Position numbers and translations under genes: made by a program. The notes below the pieces were generated by a model. That model saw nothing but the letters and a program-made list of their open reading frames with translations, had not been told where the DNA came from and ran no database searches. From Halobacillus fulvus (lineage in GTDB: Bacteria > Bacillota > Bacilli > Bacillales > Halobacillaceae), in contig SCFO01000007.1 of the NCBI GenBank assembly GCA_004078665.1, positions 62,001-126,000 on the forward strand: DNA of 64,000 nt. The letters run 5' to 3'. Shown piece after piece: positions 16,799 to 25,901 of this stretch. Each line of letters opens with the position of its first letter. Position 1 is the first letter of the stretch.

Positions 16799-17104
16799 TC
16801 ATGATTGTTGATAAATCACTTTTCCTTTTTCATCAATGTGTTTTTTTAAATCTTCATTATAAAGCTTTTCATAATCCAAAATGTCGAAATAATAAGGCAA
16901 CGGATCTTCTTCATTGAGCTGGAGGCTTATAAATGCCAGTGTACGCTCGCTAATGTTTTTGCCAAACACAGCAAGGTCTATATCGGAACCTCTTTTATAG
17001 TTGCCAAGCGCCCGGCTGCCAAAAATAACAGCCTTCTCCACCTCGTCATATTTGGATAAAGCAGCTTCAATATATTCAAGATCTGTTTGTCTTAATCCAT
17101 ACAT
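16799..17104 (-). CDS. MNT-domain antitoxin (MntA-like nucleotidyltransferase)
   Basis: 101 aa from the ATG at 17104 (MYGLRQTDLEYIEAALSKY), with AGGAAG about 9 nt upstream. The longer reading from 17206 lies inside the HEPN gene. The minimal nucleotidyltransferase motif G-S-x10-D-x-D is exact: GSRALGNYKRGSDIDLAVFG, residues about 27-46. In HepT/MntA systems the MNT protein AMPylates a Tyr of the HEPN toxin and so neutralises it. The start is 4 nt after the HEPN stop, so the two genes are one transcription unit in the usual toxin-then-antitoxin order. Confidence 0.85.
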   Translation of the reverse strand: MYGLRQTDLEYIEAALSKYDEVEKAVIFGSRALGNYKRGSDIDLAVFGKNISERTLAFISLQLNEEDPLPYYFDILDYEKLYNEDLKKHIDEKGKVIYQQS

Positions 17105-17108
17105 ACGC

Positions 17109-17510
17109 TTATACTTCCTTTTTGAGCCGTTCATATAGATCGCGGAAAGCTGGCATATAAATCGTCTTAATTTCCTCCACGAACTTTTGGGCAAAGGCTT
17201 CATCATAAGTATGAGTGGTTAGGTTCCTCTTCGTAAGTCCTTCCATCCACACATGTCCATCCGGAAGCAAACCGGACTGGTAAGCTTGTTTAATGGATTC
17301 TCTCGGGCTTCTGACTTGAAATCCTTCAGATTCCAAATAATCTTTCATCACTTTCCAAGAGAGTTCAAATGTGATTTCAAAAAATTGAATAAATCCAGCC
17401 TTTTCAATCTCGGATTTTTGTTCTACGAACGAGTATTTCTCAAGCGTTCGATAAGCTTTTTCGAAGTTCTCAAATCGCTGCCTCCACCTGATCTCCTTCA
17501 AATCGTCCAT
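17109..17510 (-). CDS. HEPN-domain toxin (HepT / HI0074-like)
   Basis: 133 aa; AAGGAGG precedes the ATG. An all-helical protein of the nucleotidyltransferase-substrate-binding (HI0074) type: RWRQRFENFEKAYRTLEKY, FIQFFEITFELSWKVMKDYLE and SPRESIKQAYQSGLL. The RNase signature R-x4-H-x-Y is exact (RNLTTHTY near residue 94); it supplies both catalytic residues and the Tyr that MntA modifies. It lies immediately downstream of the type VII operon on the same strand, but with a 97-nt gap and its own ribosome site. Confidence 0.87.
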   Translation of the reverse strand: MDDLKEIRWRQRFENFEKAYRTLEKYSFVEQKSEIEKAGFIQFFEITFELSWKVMKDYLESEGFQVRSPRESIKQAYQSGLLPDGHVWMEGLTKRNLTTHTYDEAFAQKFVEEIKTIYMPAFRDLYERLKKEV

Positions 17511-17606
17511 GGGGATCCCTCCTTCGGGACATTTAATGATTATCTCTCATTTTAACATTGATGGAACATGCTGTCCTGTCCATGACTCAAGCTAAATGAG
17601 TGACCA

Positions 17607-20600
17607 TCATCCATGAATTTCTACCCCGTCCCAAACCGGAATCTGCATCTTCTTCTCTTTCCCATTCAAGACATAATACCCGAAGCCAGGAAGAATTGGT
17701 TCTTCTTTTCTCGTAAACGGTAACGTGAACAGGCTTTGATCGGATTTCTTCATTAACAATACGCCCTGACTGATCTGCTTCAGTTCATTCGACAATGGAT
17801 CGAAGCCCTTCGTGAACTCGTTCGCATTTCCGGCTGCGATGACACGGAAGCCTAGGTGTCCGTATTGCTTGATCAAGTTGGCCAGCCGTCCTTGGATCAG
17901 GCTGTCTATGATTTGATTCAGTCTCGTCGTGCTGTCGATCACGAGATAGATGCCTGGAAAGGATGCTTTCGTTCCGGCGTTCAGCTGGTCGAGAAAACCT
18001 TCTTCCCGAGCGGACAGCTCCTCCTCCACATCCTCAAGCCATGCCAGCATCTGGTCTTTATTTTCAAGATAGTTAACCGAAGCATGGCTTTGATAAGACA
18101 CAAGCCCCCGGTCTGAGCCATCAAAAATCGCCACCATGGCAGGGGATTGGTCGAGAATCTGATCGATCATGATACGCAGCACATTGGTCTTCCCGTTTCT
18201 CGACTGCCCTGTCACAAGACAGTGGGTACTCAAGTCGACCTGTACAGGGGAAACCGTCTCTTCATCAAGCCCGACAGCGACATGCCCTGTTGCCACCGGC
18301 ACTGTGAGATAGTGTTCGATAAACTCAGGATACGCTAAGCTGGACGGGAGCATTGGAATTGGAGAAGGCTTCTGCGCACTGGCATACTCGCTTCCTATCT
18401 CCTGCACGATTCCCTTCACGTTTTCCAATACCTCGAGATCGTTCTCTCCACTTGCCGGCAAATACATCTGGGCTAAGTAGGCGTCATCTTTTTTGATGAT
18501 CGCCCGTCCTGGAATCGGCTCGACTTCATAAGGAGACCGGCCGATGATCGAGAACCGTTCGGAGGCATCGATGAGATGGTGGATGATTTTCGTTTTCAAG
18601 TTGTTCATCAGGGGCTGGCGGATGGCGTTTGTCCGGGTCGCTGAAATCATCAGGACAATTCCCAACGTTTGACCATCGCGCGCAAACTGAATGAACTGGT
18701 TTTCAAGGTCTTGCAGCTCTTCTTTTACAAGATCGAAATTGTCGATGGCCACGACGAGGTAAGGCAGCGGTTCTTTACTGACCTGATTAAAGAGCGAAAT
18801 CGTGCTCACTTCTGCGTCTAAGAACAGTTGCTTGCGCCGTTCCATTTCGTCTTTCATAAAGCCCATGAACTTCTCGATTTTCCGCTGGTCATCGTAGCGG
18901 AAATAGTCCGCGGTATGAGGCAGTCGCTTCAACGGAAGCAGCGTGCTGTTGCCGAAATCAAACAAGTATTGATGCAGTTCTTCCGGGCTGTAGGAACGCA
19001 CGAATTCAAGCATCAACGTCATCATACTCGTCGACTTGCCGAAGCCGGAAGATCCGAACACCCCGATATTGCCGTCTAGGCCGAAGCGATACACATAAGA
19101 CTCTTGGCTTTGCTTCTCCGGCTCATCCTTCAACCCGATCGGCATCTCGGCAGGCATCGTAGCCGGAAGCTCGGGCTTGTAGAGACGGTCCGAAAGAGGC
19201 GGCAGCCATGGACTGGCCAAGCGCTTGAGTCCAAGGTCCTCCTGTACGCTTGCAATTTCAGCTACCGTCGCTTCGATTTCGGTTTGCTGCTGGTCTTTTT
19301 TGTCGCGTTCAATTTCCACATCCGAAACGCGGACTAAGCCTAAGTCTGTCACAATCGAAACGTCGTCCTCCTCTTCAAACGTATCAGTCAAATACGGGGC
19401 GCCACTCCAGGCCGACTGGAACAGCTCGTACACTTCATTATTGCCTACCTGCAAATAGCCTCGGCCCGTCGTCTTCAAATCAGCAGCATCGCTATTTTTC
19501 AAAATTTCCTTACTGTCATTCGCATCCTGCACCTGGAGCGCGATCCGGAATCTCGAGTTACTCCAAATTTGGTCATCGATGACGCCTCCAGGCTTTTGTG
19601 TCGCCAAAATCAAGTGGACACCGAGACTCCGTCCGATACGGGCCGTACTGACGAGCTCACGGATGAATTCCGGCTCTTCATTTTTCAGCTCGGCGAATTC
19701 ATCGGAAATGATGAACAGATGCGGCATCGGCTCCTCGACGTTCCCTTTTTTATAAAGATTCGTATAGGCATGGATGTGATTCACCTTATGTCGATCGAAC
19801 AATGTTTGGCGGCGCTTCAATTCGCTTTTGATCGAGGCGAGGGCCCGCGTACTGAAGTTGGCGCTCTCGTGAATATTGGTGATTGTCCCTAACAGGTGAG
19901 GGATGTTTTCAAACGGCTGGGCCATGCCGCCCCCTTTATAATCAATCAGAAGAAACGCGACTTCGTGAGGGTGGTAATGGACCGCCAAGGACAAGATATA
20001 CGTTTGGAGCAGTTCACTCTTCCCTGACCCTGTCGTTCCGGCAACAAGACCGTGCGGACCGTGTGCTTTCTCGTGCAGGTTCAGCTTGACTACGTCATTT
20101 TTCCCTTTTAGCCCGATCGGTGCTGCCAAAGTCCTCGAGGATTCATTCGTCAGCCAGTTTTTACGGATCGGCAATCCAGCGGCGTCCGTTCCGAATAAGT
20201 CGAGGAAGGAGACCATCTCGGGAATCGAGTTGCTGACACCTGTCTGGTGATTCAGAGAATAGAGCGTACGCGCAAACGTTTCGTGATCGTCTGTCTCGAC
20301 AGGATCGAGCTCGAAATGCTGATGGACGGCTTTTCCATCCTCGATCAAAATCTCGCCTTCCTGATCATGAATGTACTGGACTAGCGTCCCGATCTGGTGG
20401 GACAGCTTCTCCTTCGTTTCCGTAGCAAATATGACAGAGATGCCGAGGTCGGACCTGTTCTCCTCCAAATACTCCATGATGACATGCTCGGCGATCAGCT
20501 CCTGATTCGTGACGATAAACACGACATGCGGAACGAATCTTTTCTCCTCGTTTCCTTCTTCCAAATCACGGTCTCGTAGCATCGAGTACAGAGACGGGAG

Positions 20601-22025
20601 GAGCTGATCCCTCGTTTGTTCGTTGTAAATCATCCCTTTCGCATGGGAGTTGGGCATCTTCATGTGCGGCAGCCACTTGACCCATTCCCAGTCCTCGTAC
20701 TCTTTTTCATCAAAAATCGTGACGAAGCGAAGATCATGATAGCTGTGGGAAAAGGCAAGCTGTCCGATCAGCTGATGGATTTCGTTTCGCACGATCTTGT
20801 TTTTGCCGACGAGACCAAGCGGTGCTCCTGCAAGACGGATCGTCAGCGGCGCATCCTGAACATAGCTGTACGCCTGGATCATTTCCTGTGAGCGTTCGAC
20901 AAGCTCATCCATTTCGCGGTTCGCAAAGTCACCAGCTCCAGCTGCAACCTCATAGCTTGAAGGAATCGTCGCCCTCCCGATCCGCACCTTCAGAAAATCA
21001 GGGCTGGTCGGCGTTCGTTCCCATATCCGTTCACTCAAAAAGGATGTAAAATATTTCATTTTCTCGAAGGAAGGAAAGTGGAAATAGAGGACCTCTCGCT
21101 GCTTTTCTCTCAGCTGCTGAAGCTCCTCCTGCTTTTGTCTCAAATAGTTCGTATACACGCGGTAACGCTTTTCATCCCGCTGCTTTTTCCGCTTCCGTTC
21201 TCTGAAATACTGCATCGTCGATGTAATCAAGGTCGTCGCAAACATCATCACGGATATGATGATAAAAATCCCGCGTGGAATCAGGAGCGCTACGATTCCC
21301 ATTACGATCAGCATGACAAGCGGCGGCAGTATGATCAGCCAGAGCGAGCGTCCGTGGTCATCCCCTTCCTGCGCCGGAAACGAGAAGGTCACCCTTTCGT
21401 CTGGCAGGTCATACATCATCCGCGGCGTTCGCCGGAAGTCGGGGTACTGCTTTTTCATTTCCGAAACGGGTGGCTTCGATGGGGTCAAGGACGACTGAAA
21501 CGGATCCAGACTGGAAACCTCGAGCAGATCCTCGTCCAGAAGAATCACCGTCATATATGGAAAAAACACCTGATCTCCAGGCTGGATTTTCGTTTTCCCT
21601 TGGATCCGCTGGCCATTTACATACGTCTCTTCCCGATCTTCCACGTACCAGGAAGGACCGATTTTCAATAATGAAAGCCCGCTGCCATCTTTAGTGATAT
21701 CGGCATCGGGCTGAGGGCCGATCGTGATTTCTTTGCGTCCGCCTATATAGTAGGTCTGTTCCTGGGCCGTGCCCTGCTTATAGACACACCTCAGCGAATT
21801 CGGTCCTTCCCACACAACGCCTTCCTCCAGTGTGCCGAGCGGACGACCGTCTCTGTATGCATATACGTTATCATCTTCATACAGGAATTCGACCGGAGCA
21901 CCTGTAAAGGAATAGAAGGCAAGCTGACAGGAAGCATCGTTGCCGACTTTCACCGGAAAGGCGTCTTCGAGGCTGTTTTCCATTTTTGCATATCGATTGT
22001 TATAAAAGCTGTAAACATGCATCAT
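17607..22025 (-). CDS. essC: Type VII secretion ATPase EssC/YukBA (FtsK/SpoIIIE family)
   Basis: 1472 aa, full length for EssC (about 1480-1500). In order: N-terminal FHA-like region (residues about 90-170, IGPQPDAD ... SLLKIGPSWYVED ... VNGQRI), two transmembrane helices (about 228-271), then three P-loop domains. Walker A motifs are GTTGSGKS (663-670), GSSGFGKST (991-999) and GQSRNGKT (1273-1280); domain 1 has Walker B FIISDEFAEL (771-780). It is the hexameric motor that recognises WXG100/LXG substrates and powers export. It is last in the operon, after essB (21 nt gap). The start has ATGATG with AGGAGAG upstream. Confidence 0.95.
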   Translation of the reverse strand: MMHVYSFYNNRYAKMENSLEDAFPVKVGNDASCQLAFYSFTGAPVEFLYEDDNVYAYRDGRPLGTLEEGVVWEGPNSLRCVYKQGTAQEQTYYIGGRKEITIGPQPDADITKDGSGLSLLKIGPSWYVEDREETYVNGQRIQGKTKIQPGDQVFFPYMTVILLDEDLLEVSSLDPFQSSLTPSKPPVSEMKKQYPDFRRTPRMMYDLPDERVTFSFPAQEGDDHGRSLWLIILPPLVMLIVMGIVALLIPRGIFIIISVMMFATTLITSTMQYFRERKRKKQRDEKRYRVYTNYLRQKQEELQQLREKQREVLYFHFPSFEKMKYFTSFLSERIWERTPTSPDFLKVRIGRATIPSSYEVAAGAGDFANREMDELVERSQEMIQAYSYVQDAPLTIRLAGAPLGLVGKNKIVRNEIHQLIGQLAFSHSYHDLRFVTIFDEKEYEDWEWVKWLPHMKMPNSHAKGMIYNEQTRDQLLPSLYSMLRDRDLEEGNEEKRFVPHVVFIVTNQELIAEHVIMEYLEENRSDLGISVIFATETKEKLSHQIGTLVQYIHDQEGEILIEDGKAVHQHFELDPVETDDHETFARTLYSLNHQTGVSNSIPEMVSFLDLFGTDAAGLPIRKNWLTNESSRTLAAPIGLKGKNDVVKLNLHEKAHGPHGLVAGTTGSGKSELLQTYILSLAVHYHPHEVAFLLIDYKGGGMAQPFENIPHLLGTITNIHESANFSTRALASIKSELKRRQTLFDRHKVNHIHAYTNLYKKGNVEEPMPHLFIISDEFAELKNEEPEFIRELVSTARIGRSLGVHLILATQKPGGVIDDQIWSNSRFRIALQVQDANDSKEILKNSDAADLKTTGRGYLQVGNNEVYELFQSAWSGAPYLTDTFEEEDDVSIVTDLGLVRVSDVEIERDKKDQQQTEIEATVAEIASVQEDLGLKRLASPWLPPLSDRLYKPELPATMPAEMPIGLKDEPEKQSQESYVYRFGLDGNIGVFGSSGFGKSTSMMTLMLEFVRSYSPEELHQYLFDFGNSTLLPLKRLPHTADYFRYDDQRKIEKFMGFMKDEMERRKQLFLDAEVSTISLFNQVSKEPLPYLVVAIDNFDLVKEELQDLENQFIQFARDGQTLGIVLMISATRTNAIRQPLMNNLKTKIIHHLIDASERFSIIGRSPYEVEPIPGRAIIKKDDAYLAQMYLPASGENDLEVLENVKGIVQEIGSEYASAQKPSPIPMLPSSLAYPEFIEHYLTVPVATGHVAVGLDEETVSPVQVDLSTHCLVTGQSRNGKTNVLRIMIDQILDQSPAMVAIFDGSDRGLVSYQSHASVNYLENKDQMLAWLEDVEEELSAREEGFLDQLNAGTKASFPGIYLVIDSTTRLNQIIDSLIQGRLANLIKQYGHLGFRVIAAGNANEFTKGFDPLSNELKQISQGVLLMKKSDQSLFTLPFTRKEEPILPGFGYYVLNGKEKKMQIPVWDGVEIHG

Positions 22026-22046
22026 GCGTATCTCTCCTGGTGTTTG

Positions 22047-23255
22047 TTATTCAGCCGGGGCTTCCTCTGGAGGGGTCTCGCCTTCAGCCTCTTGTGCCTC
22101 TTCTTCGATTTCGCGCGTCAATTCCTCCAGTTCCATCTGGATCTCATCCAGCTCCTGCTGCTTCTCTTCCCCTGTCATCTCCTCATCTGCGCGCACTTGC
22201 TCTTCCCTCATTGTCAATGCAAACATAAGAAGATCACGGTCATCCAGTGATCGGGCGGCATCGATCGCGTCGATATTTTCCCCGCGGCCAATGTAAATCC
22301 AATACGCAAGCGATTTCGCATCCGATTCGAGCGTCACTGTACCTTTCAGCTGTTCCACCTGGGCTTCCGTCAGATTTTCTCTTTGAAAGTAGGACTGTGC
22401 TAATTGATACTGCGTCGCAAACGGCATGCCACCCGGTTCATAGCCGTCGAGCGTCTCGATGACATCGCCCGGATTATTTTTCAAAAAAGATTCATGACTG
22501 GCCAGGTACGCGGTGTTTTTTGGCTGAACAAAAAAGAACGAATAGATGACAAGCGCCAGCAGAGAAGTCCCCATCACTATACTCAGCCTGAATAGATTCC
22601 GACGTTTTCTCCACTTGGTCACGGTCTCTTTGACAAGCTGCTTCTCTTCTTTTTCGATCCGGCGAAGGTGATCGCCGACGACGTCTTTCAACTCCTCCGT
22701 ATCTTTTGCGAGCAATAGTTCCCTCACCTCGGGCTCGACCTTCATCGTATCCTGGAATTTCAAATAATAGACGAAGCTCTCGGAGCGATCGACAGCTGCG
22801 GCAACCGCTGCCTTCAGCTCACTGAACACTCGATCACGCTCCGGTTCATACGGCGGGATGCTCTCCTTCACCCCGTAATGAAGAAAATGGGGAGTCATGC
22901 CGACATCGATCAGCAGGTTTTCGGGGCAAATCAATAGATTCAGTCGCGTAAACCGATGCTCCTCCACCTTTTTGATCAACTGATCGGCAAACAGCCATCT
23001 GGCATACTCGTCTTTGTCCTGCAATTCGTCAAACTCGATAAAATGGCTTGGTTGTTCCATCACCATCTCGATTTCATCATCACTGACGGCAAACGTTCTC
23101 GTCAGCGTTTGGTCGGCATCATGGAGCAGGTTGAGTTCCATCTCATCCTGCAAACGAACACGAGCCCGTTGGTACGTAATCTTGTAAGTGTCGTTCTCTT
23201 GATGCCATTCTGCTCCCGTCATTTGCCTGAAATAAGATTCACGCGCCTCTGCCAT
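22047..23255 (-). CDS. essB: Type VII secretion protein EssB/YukC
   Basis: 402 aa. The N-terminal cytosolic pseudokinase part (1-205, LLICPENLLIDVGMTPHFLHYGVKE) is followed by one transmembrane helix (RLSIVMGTSLLALVIYSFFF, about 223-242) and an extracytoplasmic helical domain. The tail is acidic, Glu/Gln-rich and probably coiled-coil (EEMTGEEKQQELDEIQMELE), ending PPEEAPAE. Length and layout match YukC (about 450) and EssB (444), slightly shorter. EssB dimers form the membrane platform that docks EssC. AAGGAG precedes the ATG. Confidence 0.93.
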   Translation of the reverse strand: MAEARESYFRQMTGAEWHQENDTYKITYQRARVRLQDEMELNLLHDADQTLTRTFAVSDDEIEMVMEQPSHFIEFDELQDKDEYARWLFADQLIKKVEEHRFTRLNLLICPENLLIDVGMTPHFLHYGVKESIPPYEPERDRVFSELKAAVAAAVDRSESFVYYLKFQDTMKVEPEVRELLLAKDTEELKDVVGDHLRRIEKEEKQLVKETVTKWRKRRNLFRLSIVMGTSLLALVIYSFFFVQPKNTAYLASHESFLKNNPGDVIETLDGYEPGGMPFATQYQLAQSYFQRENLTEAQVEQLKGTVTLESDAKSLAYWIYIGRGENIDAIDAARSLDDRDLLMFALTMREEQVRADEEMTGEEKQQELDEIQMELEELTREIEEEAQEAEGETPPEEAPAE

Positions 23256-23274
23256 GGTATGCGACTCCTTTTAT

Positions 23275-23514
23275 TCATAATAGTTCGATTCGATCTCCGG
23301 ACGTGATGCCATAACCTTCAAGTGTACCTGGTCCGGACAAGACTCTTTGTTTATTTACGACACGGATCCAGTCCCCATCCCCTGGCGGCTGACTGATGCC
23401 GGCCAGCTTCCAGGTAATTTGAATCAGCTCGTGGATCGTGTTGTGATCAGAGATTCGGAGGTCTATTTTTTCTTGATTGTATTTTTTTAAGTCCAATGTA
23501 ATGTCAATATACAT
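23275..23514 (-). CDS. esaB: Type VII secretion ubiquitin-like protein EsaB/YukD
   Basis: 79 aa, the exact size class of YukD (79). Beta-grasp pattern: MYIDITLDLKKYNQEKIDLRIS, a central helix (TIHELIQITWKLAG), then WIRVVNKQRVLSGPGTLEGYGITSGDRIELL. YukD/EsaB are cytosolic ubiquitin-like accessory factors needed for export by the yuk/ess machine. AGGAGGAG precedes the ATG. It sits between the DUF5082-like gene and essB. Confidence 0.93.
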   Translation of the reverse strand: MYIDITLDLKKYNQEKIDLRISDHNTIHELIQITWKLAGISQPPGDGDWIRVVNKQRVLSGPGTLEGYGITSGDRIELL

Positions 23515-23543
23515 GTTGCTCCTCCTGATCGAAGACCGTGGCC

Positions 23544-23906
23544 TTATTTCTCCTCGGACTGGGCCATTTCATACTGAATCGACGTGATCCTTCCATCAAT
23601 CGATAGCAGTTCGGACTGAAGCGAATGGATTTTCGCTTGAATCGTACCCACTGCTTGCTCCATTTGCTCGGTTCCGATCGCCCGGTATTGTGTCGTCATG
23701 CTGTTCACACGGATATTTTCAAATTCACCAGCGAGCTGCCCTGCCCATGTGTGAGCGGATAATTCGGGCTCGGAGCATAGGTTCTGCTGCGACATCAGTT
23801 CTTCCCGGTACCCTTCGAGGGAGGAGAGAGCCAGCTTTAACCTTCTGATTTCATCCTGCTTTTGATCCTGCATGCGATGGTAATAAAATAATGATTCCAG
23901 CAGCAC
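23544..23906 (-). CDS. DUF5082/YwqH-like helical protein of the type VII operon
   Basis: 120 aa starting at a GTG (23906) with AGGAGG 10 nt upstream. Entirely helical: an N-terminal coiled coil (MQDQKQDEIRRLKLALSSLE), a bend with W54-A-G (HTWAGQLAGEFENIR), and a C-terminal coiled coil (AVGTIQAKIHSLQSELLSID). This is the layout of DUF5082 (YwqH) proteins, which elsewhere accompany LXG toxins as helical partners, and of WXG100 proteins themselves. There is no LXG gene nearby. It may be a heterodimer partner of the WXG100 protein or an EsaC-like component. Confidence 0.65.
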   Translation of the reverse strand: MLLESLFYYHRMQDQKQDEIRRLKLALSSLEGYREELMSQQNLCSEPELSAHTWAGQLAGEFENIRVNSMTTQYRAIGTEQMEQAVGTIQAKIHSLQSELLSIDGRITSIQYEMAQSEEK

Positions 23907-24038
23907 TGTGATTTCGCCTCCTGTTCTTTTCTTTCCTCCAAACGCTTACGTCAGCACCTGCAGGAAAACAAAGAATCGGAGCCTATCATAACCATGGAGG
24001 AAGCACCTTTTTGATAAGGTACTTCCTCCACCGTTTCA

Positions 24039-24332
24039 TTAGCCGCGAATCTGGCCGGCAATCTGTTGATCGGTATCCTCAAGCGTTGTCGCTGTATTGT
24101 TCAGCTGCTGGGATACTTCAGCAAGCAGAGTGCTCATTCTTTCGAAAGAAGGACGCAGCTCTTGGTACTGGGCAGCAAACGCCTGGCTCGAAGCCCCTTC
24201 CCAAATCTCCTGAAGCTGACCGCTCATGCCGTCCAGTCGGGAAATCAATTCCTGTACATTAGAACTCTCCGTGTTGTATTGTCTCGCAAACTCTCTCAGT
24301 TCATCTGGGGTCAAACGAATGTTGTTGGACAA
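24039..24332 (-). CDS. esxA: WXG100 protein EsxA/YukE
   Basis: 97 aa when started at the TTG at 24332, the exact length of B. subtilis YukE. The in-frame GTG at 24341 overlaps the AAGGAG ribosome site, which is correctly spaced (8 nt) only for the TTG. A helix-turn-helix hairpin has the W-x-G turn in QEIWEGASSQAF and a helical tail ending QQIAGQIRG. It is the secreted core substrate and first gene of the type VII operon. A sigma-A-like promoter lies immediately upstream. Confidence 0.95.
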   Translation of the reverse strand: MSNNIRLTPDELREFARQYNTESSNVQELISRLDGMSGQLQEIWEGASSQAFAAQYQELRPSFERMSTLLAEVSQQLNNTATTLEDTDQQIAGQIRG

Positions 24333-24354
24333 ATCTCCCACTCCTTATATAGTT

Positions 24355-24390
24355 TGGTAATATTCTAACTTTGCTAAATTTACCAGTCAA
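24355..24390 (-). promoter_or_regulatory. Sigma-A-type promoter of the type VII operon
   Basis: Minus strand TTGACT (24390-24385), 17-nt spacer, TAGAAT (24367-24362), giving a start near 24355 and a leader of about 23 nt to the esxA TTG. The rest of the divergent interval (24391-24664) is AT-rich, and I see no operator or terminator in it. Confidence 0.7.
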
Positions 24391-24664
24391 CGCTTTACTG
24401 AGAAACAGTAGTATACTAGCAAGACTTAAGTAACAAAAAAAAGGATAGATTACCACTTTTCATAGTAAAAAATATGTAAAAACTGGTGGGTATCAAGCGT
24501 AAAAGTACGTTTGTGTTACAATTTACCATAATTATGTCGTGAAAACGTCAAAAGAACTCGAATAGAGTAGTGAGAAAGCTCGTTCAAAGTAAGGGCTCAA
24601 TACGCATTCTAGAAGGGAATAACAGCCTTCATCTGCAAGGGAGAATCATTAAGAGGTGATCGAT

Positions 24665-25864
24665 GTGGAAGAACATGAAAAAATTGATCCGAAAACGTTC
24701 AACTACTTACGCATGCTCGGTCCAAGAAGCAACCGGCAAAACGCTGCCGTTTTTTTGATTGTTCTACTAGATTTGGTCGGTGTCCTCCCACTACTTGGAG
24801 TGCCCTTTTCACCTGCTTTGTTTTGGGCTGGAATCATACCAGCCACCGTTATGAATTTGTGGGGCCTCCTTTATATCATCGCTCCTTATAAATTCGAAAA
24901 GTCTTACTTTCTATTTATAGGAGTGCTCGGTCTCGTTACAACTTACGTCTATTTCTTAGTCATACAAAAATTCTTATATTTGCATATTGGAGTGGAAAGC
25001 AGCTTTTACTTTATCTTTGGACTCTTTTTATTGCTCGCCTTGTTGGTCTCGATGGGAATCTTAAATCATACCTATTTTTTCGGAGGATCTTATTATGACC
25101 CTGAGAAGAAAAGTATCGGCACCTTCAACACCAGCCCTTATGTCACAGCATCCGGTGTTGGATATATCATCGCGCAATTTATCATGTCTTCTTTTGTCAC
25201 CGACTCGTTTCAAATGGTTGTGCTTATTGCTGTGATGGCTCTTTTATCAGTTGTGACAGCCTTTTTCGCTACTTTCTTACATCGTTACTTTTTCATTATC
25301 GAAAATGAGCAAGCTCTTAAAAACACGTATCACGACTTCGGCTTGCCGAAGAAATTGAGGAATTTCCAATCTAGTGGTGGAGGGGATCCGATGTTTTTCA
25401 AAAAGAAGAAAAAGGAAGAAAGATACGAATACAGTCTGTCTGTTTTTGTGGACGAAGATTACAATGAAGAAGAAATAGACGCGCTGTATGCGCCTATTTT
25501 GGACACGGACAAAATCAGTATTGCTACTGTGATTACTCTCCCTCAACTATTTTCTCCTAGACGCAAAGAATTAGAAGAAGCCTTCCCTGAACACACGATC
25601 GAAACGCCGAGCCTTGTGGTGTGTAAGTTCGGGGTTGAAAAATTGAAGGAAGAGACGAAGAAGATGGAAAAGGCTCATAAATACGGCTTTTTCAAAGAAA
25701 TCCCGTACGATGAATATCTCATCGTGGAAGATCGAGTCACCCATGATTATCTAAACAACGGTCTTCTCTATACGAAGGATCCGGATGAGGTGATTCGTTT
25801 CATGGAATATAAAGACGCCGATGCTTCTGGCCCGAGGTTCACCGTTTCCTTTGAATCCAAATAG
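24665..25864 (+). CDS. Polytopic membrane protein with cytosolic C-terminal domain, unknown
   Basis: 399 aa from the GTG at 24665 (AGAGG 8 nt upstream); an in-frame GTG at 24656 overlaps that site. Six or seven transmembrane segments lie within residues about 25-215. A highly charged linker (MFFKKKKKEERYEYSL, about 243-258) leads to a soluble acidic C-terminal domain (258-399). I recognise no family. It is divergent from the type VII operon across a 332-bp interval that holds no other gene, which makes an accessory role conceivable but unproven. Confidence 0.65.
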   Translation: MEEHEKIDPKTFNYLRMLGPRSNRQNAAVFLIVLLDLVGVLPLLGVPFSPALFWAGIIPATVMNLWGLLYIIAPYKFEKSYFLFIGVLGLVTTYVYFLVIQKFLYLHIGVESSFYFIFGLFLLLALLVSMGILNHTYFFGGSYYDPEKKSIGTFNTSPYVTASGVGYIIAQFIMSSFVTDSFQMVVLIAVMALLSVVTAFFATFLHRYFFIIENEQALKNTYHDFGLPKKLRNFQSSGGGDPMFFKKKKKEERYEYSLSVFVDEDYNEEEIDALYAPILDTDKISIATVITLPQLFSPRRKELEEAFPEHTIETPSLVVCKFGVEKLKEETKKMEKAHKYGFFKEIPYDEYLIVEDRVTHDYLNNGLLYTKDPDEVIRFMEYKDADASGPRFTVSFESK

Positions 25865-25901
25865 TGCCGTTGAATGCTTCCGTTATGACATGACGAAGAT
25901 T

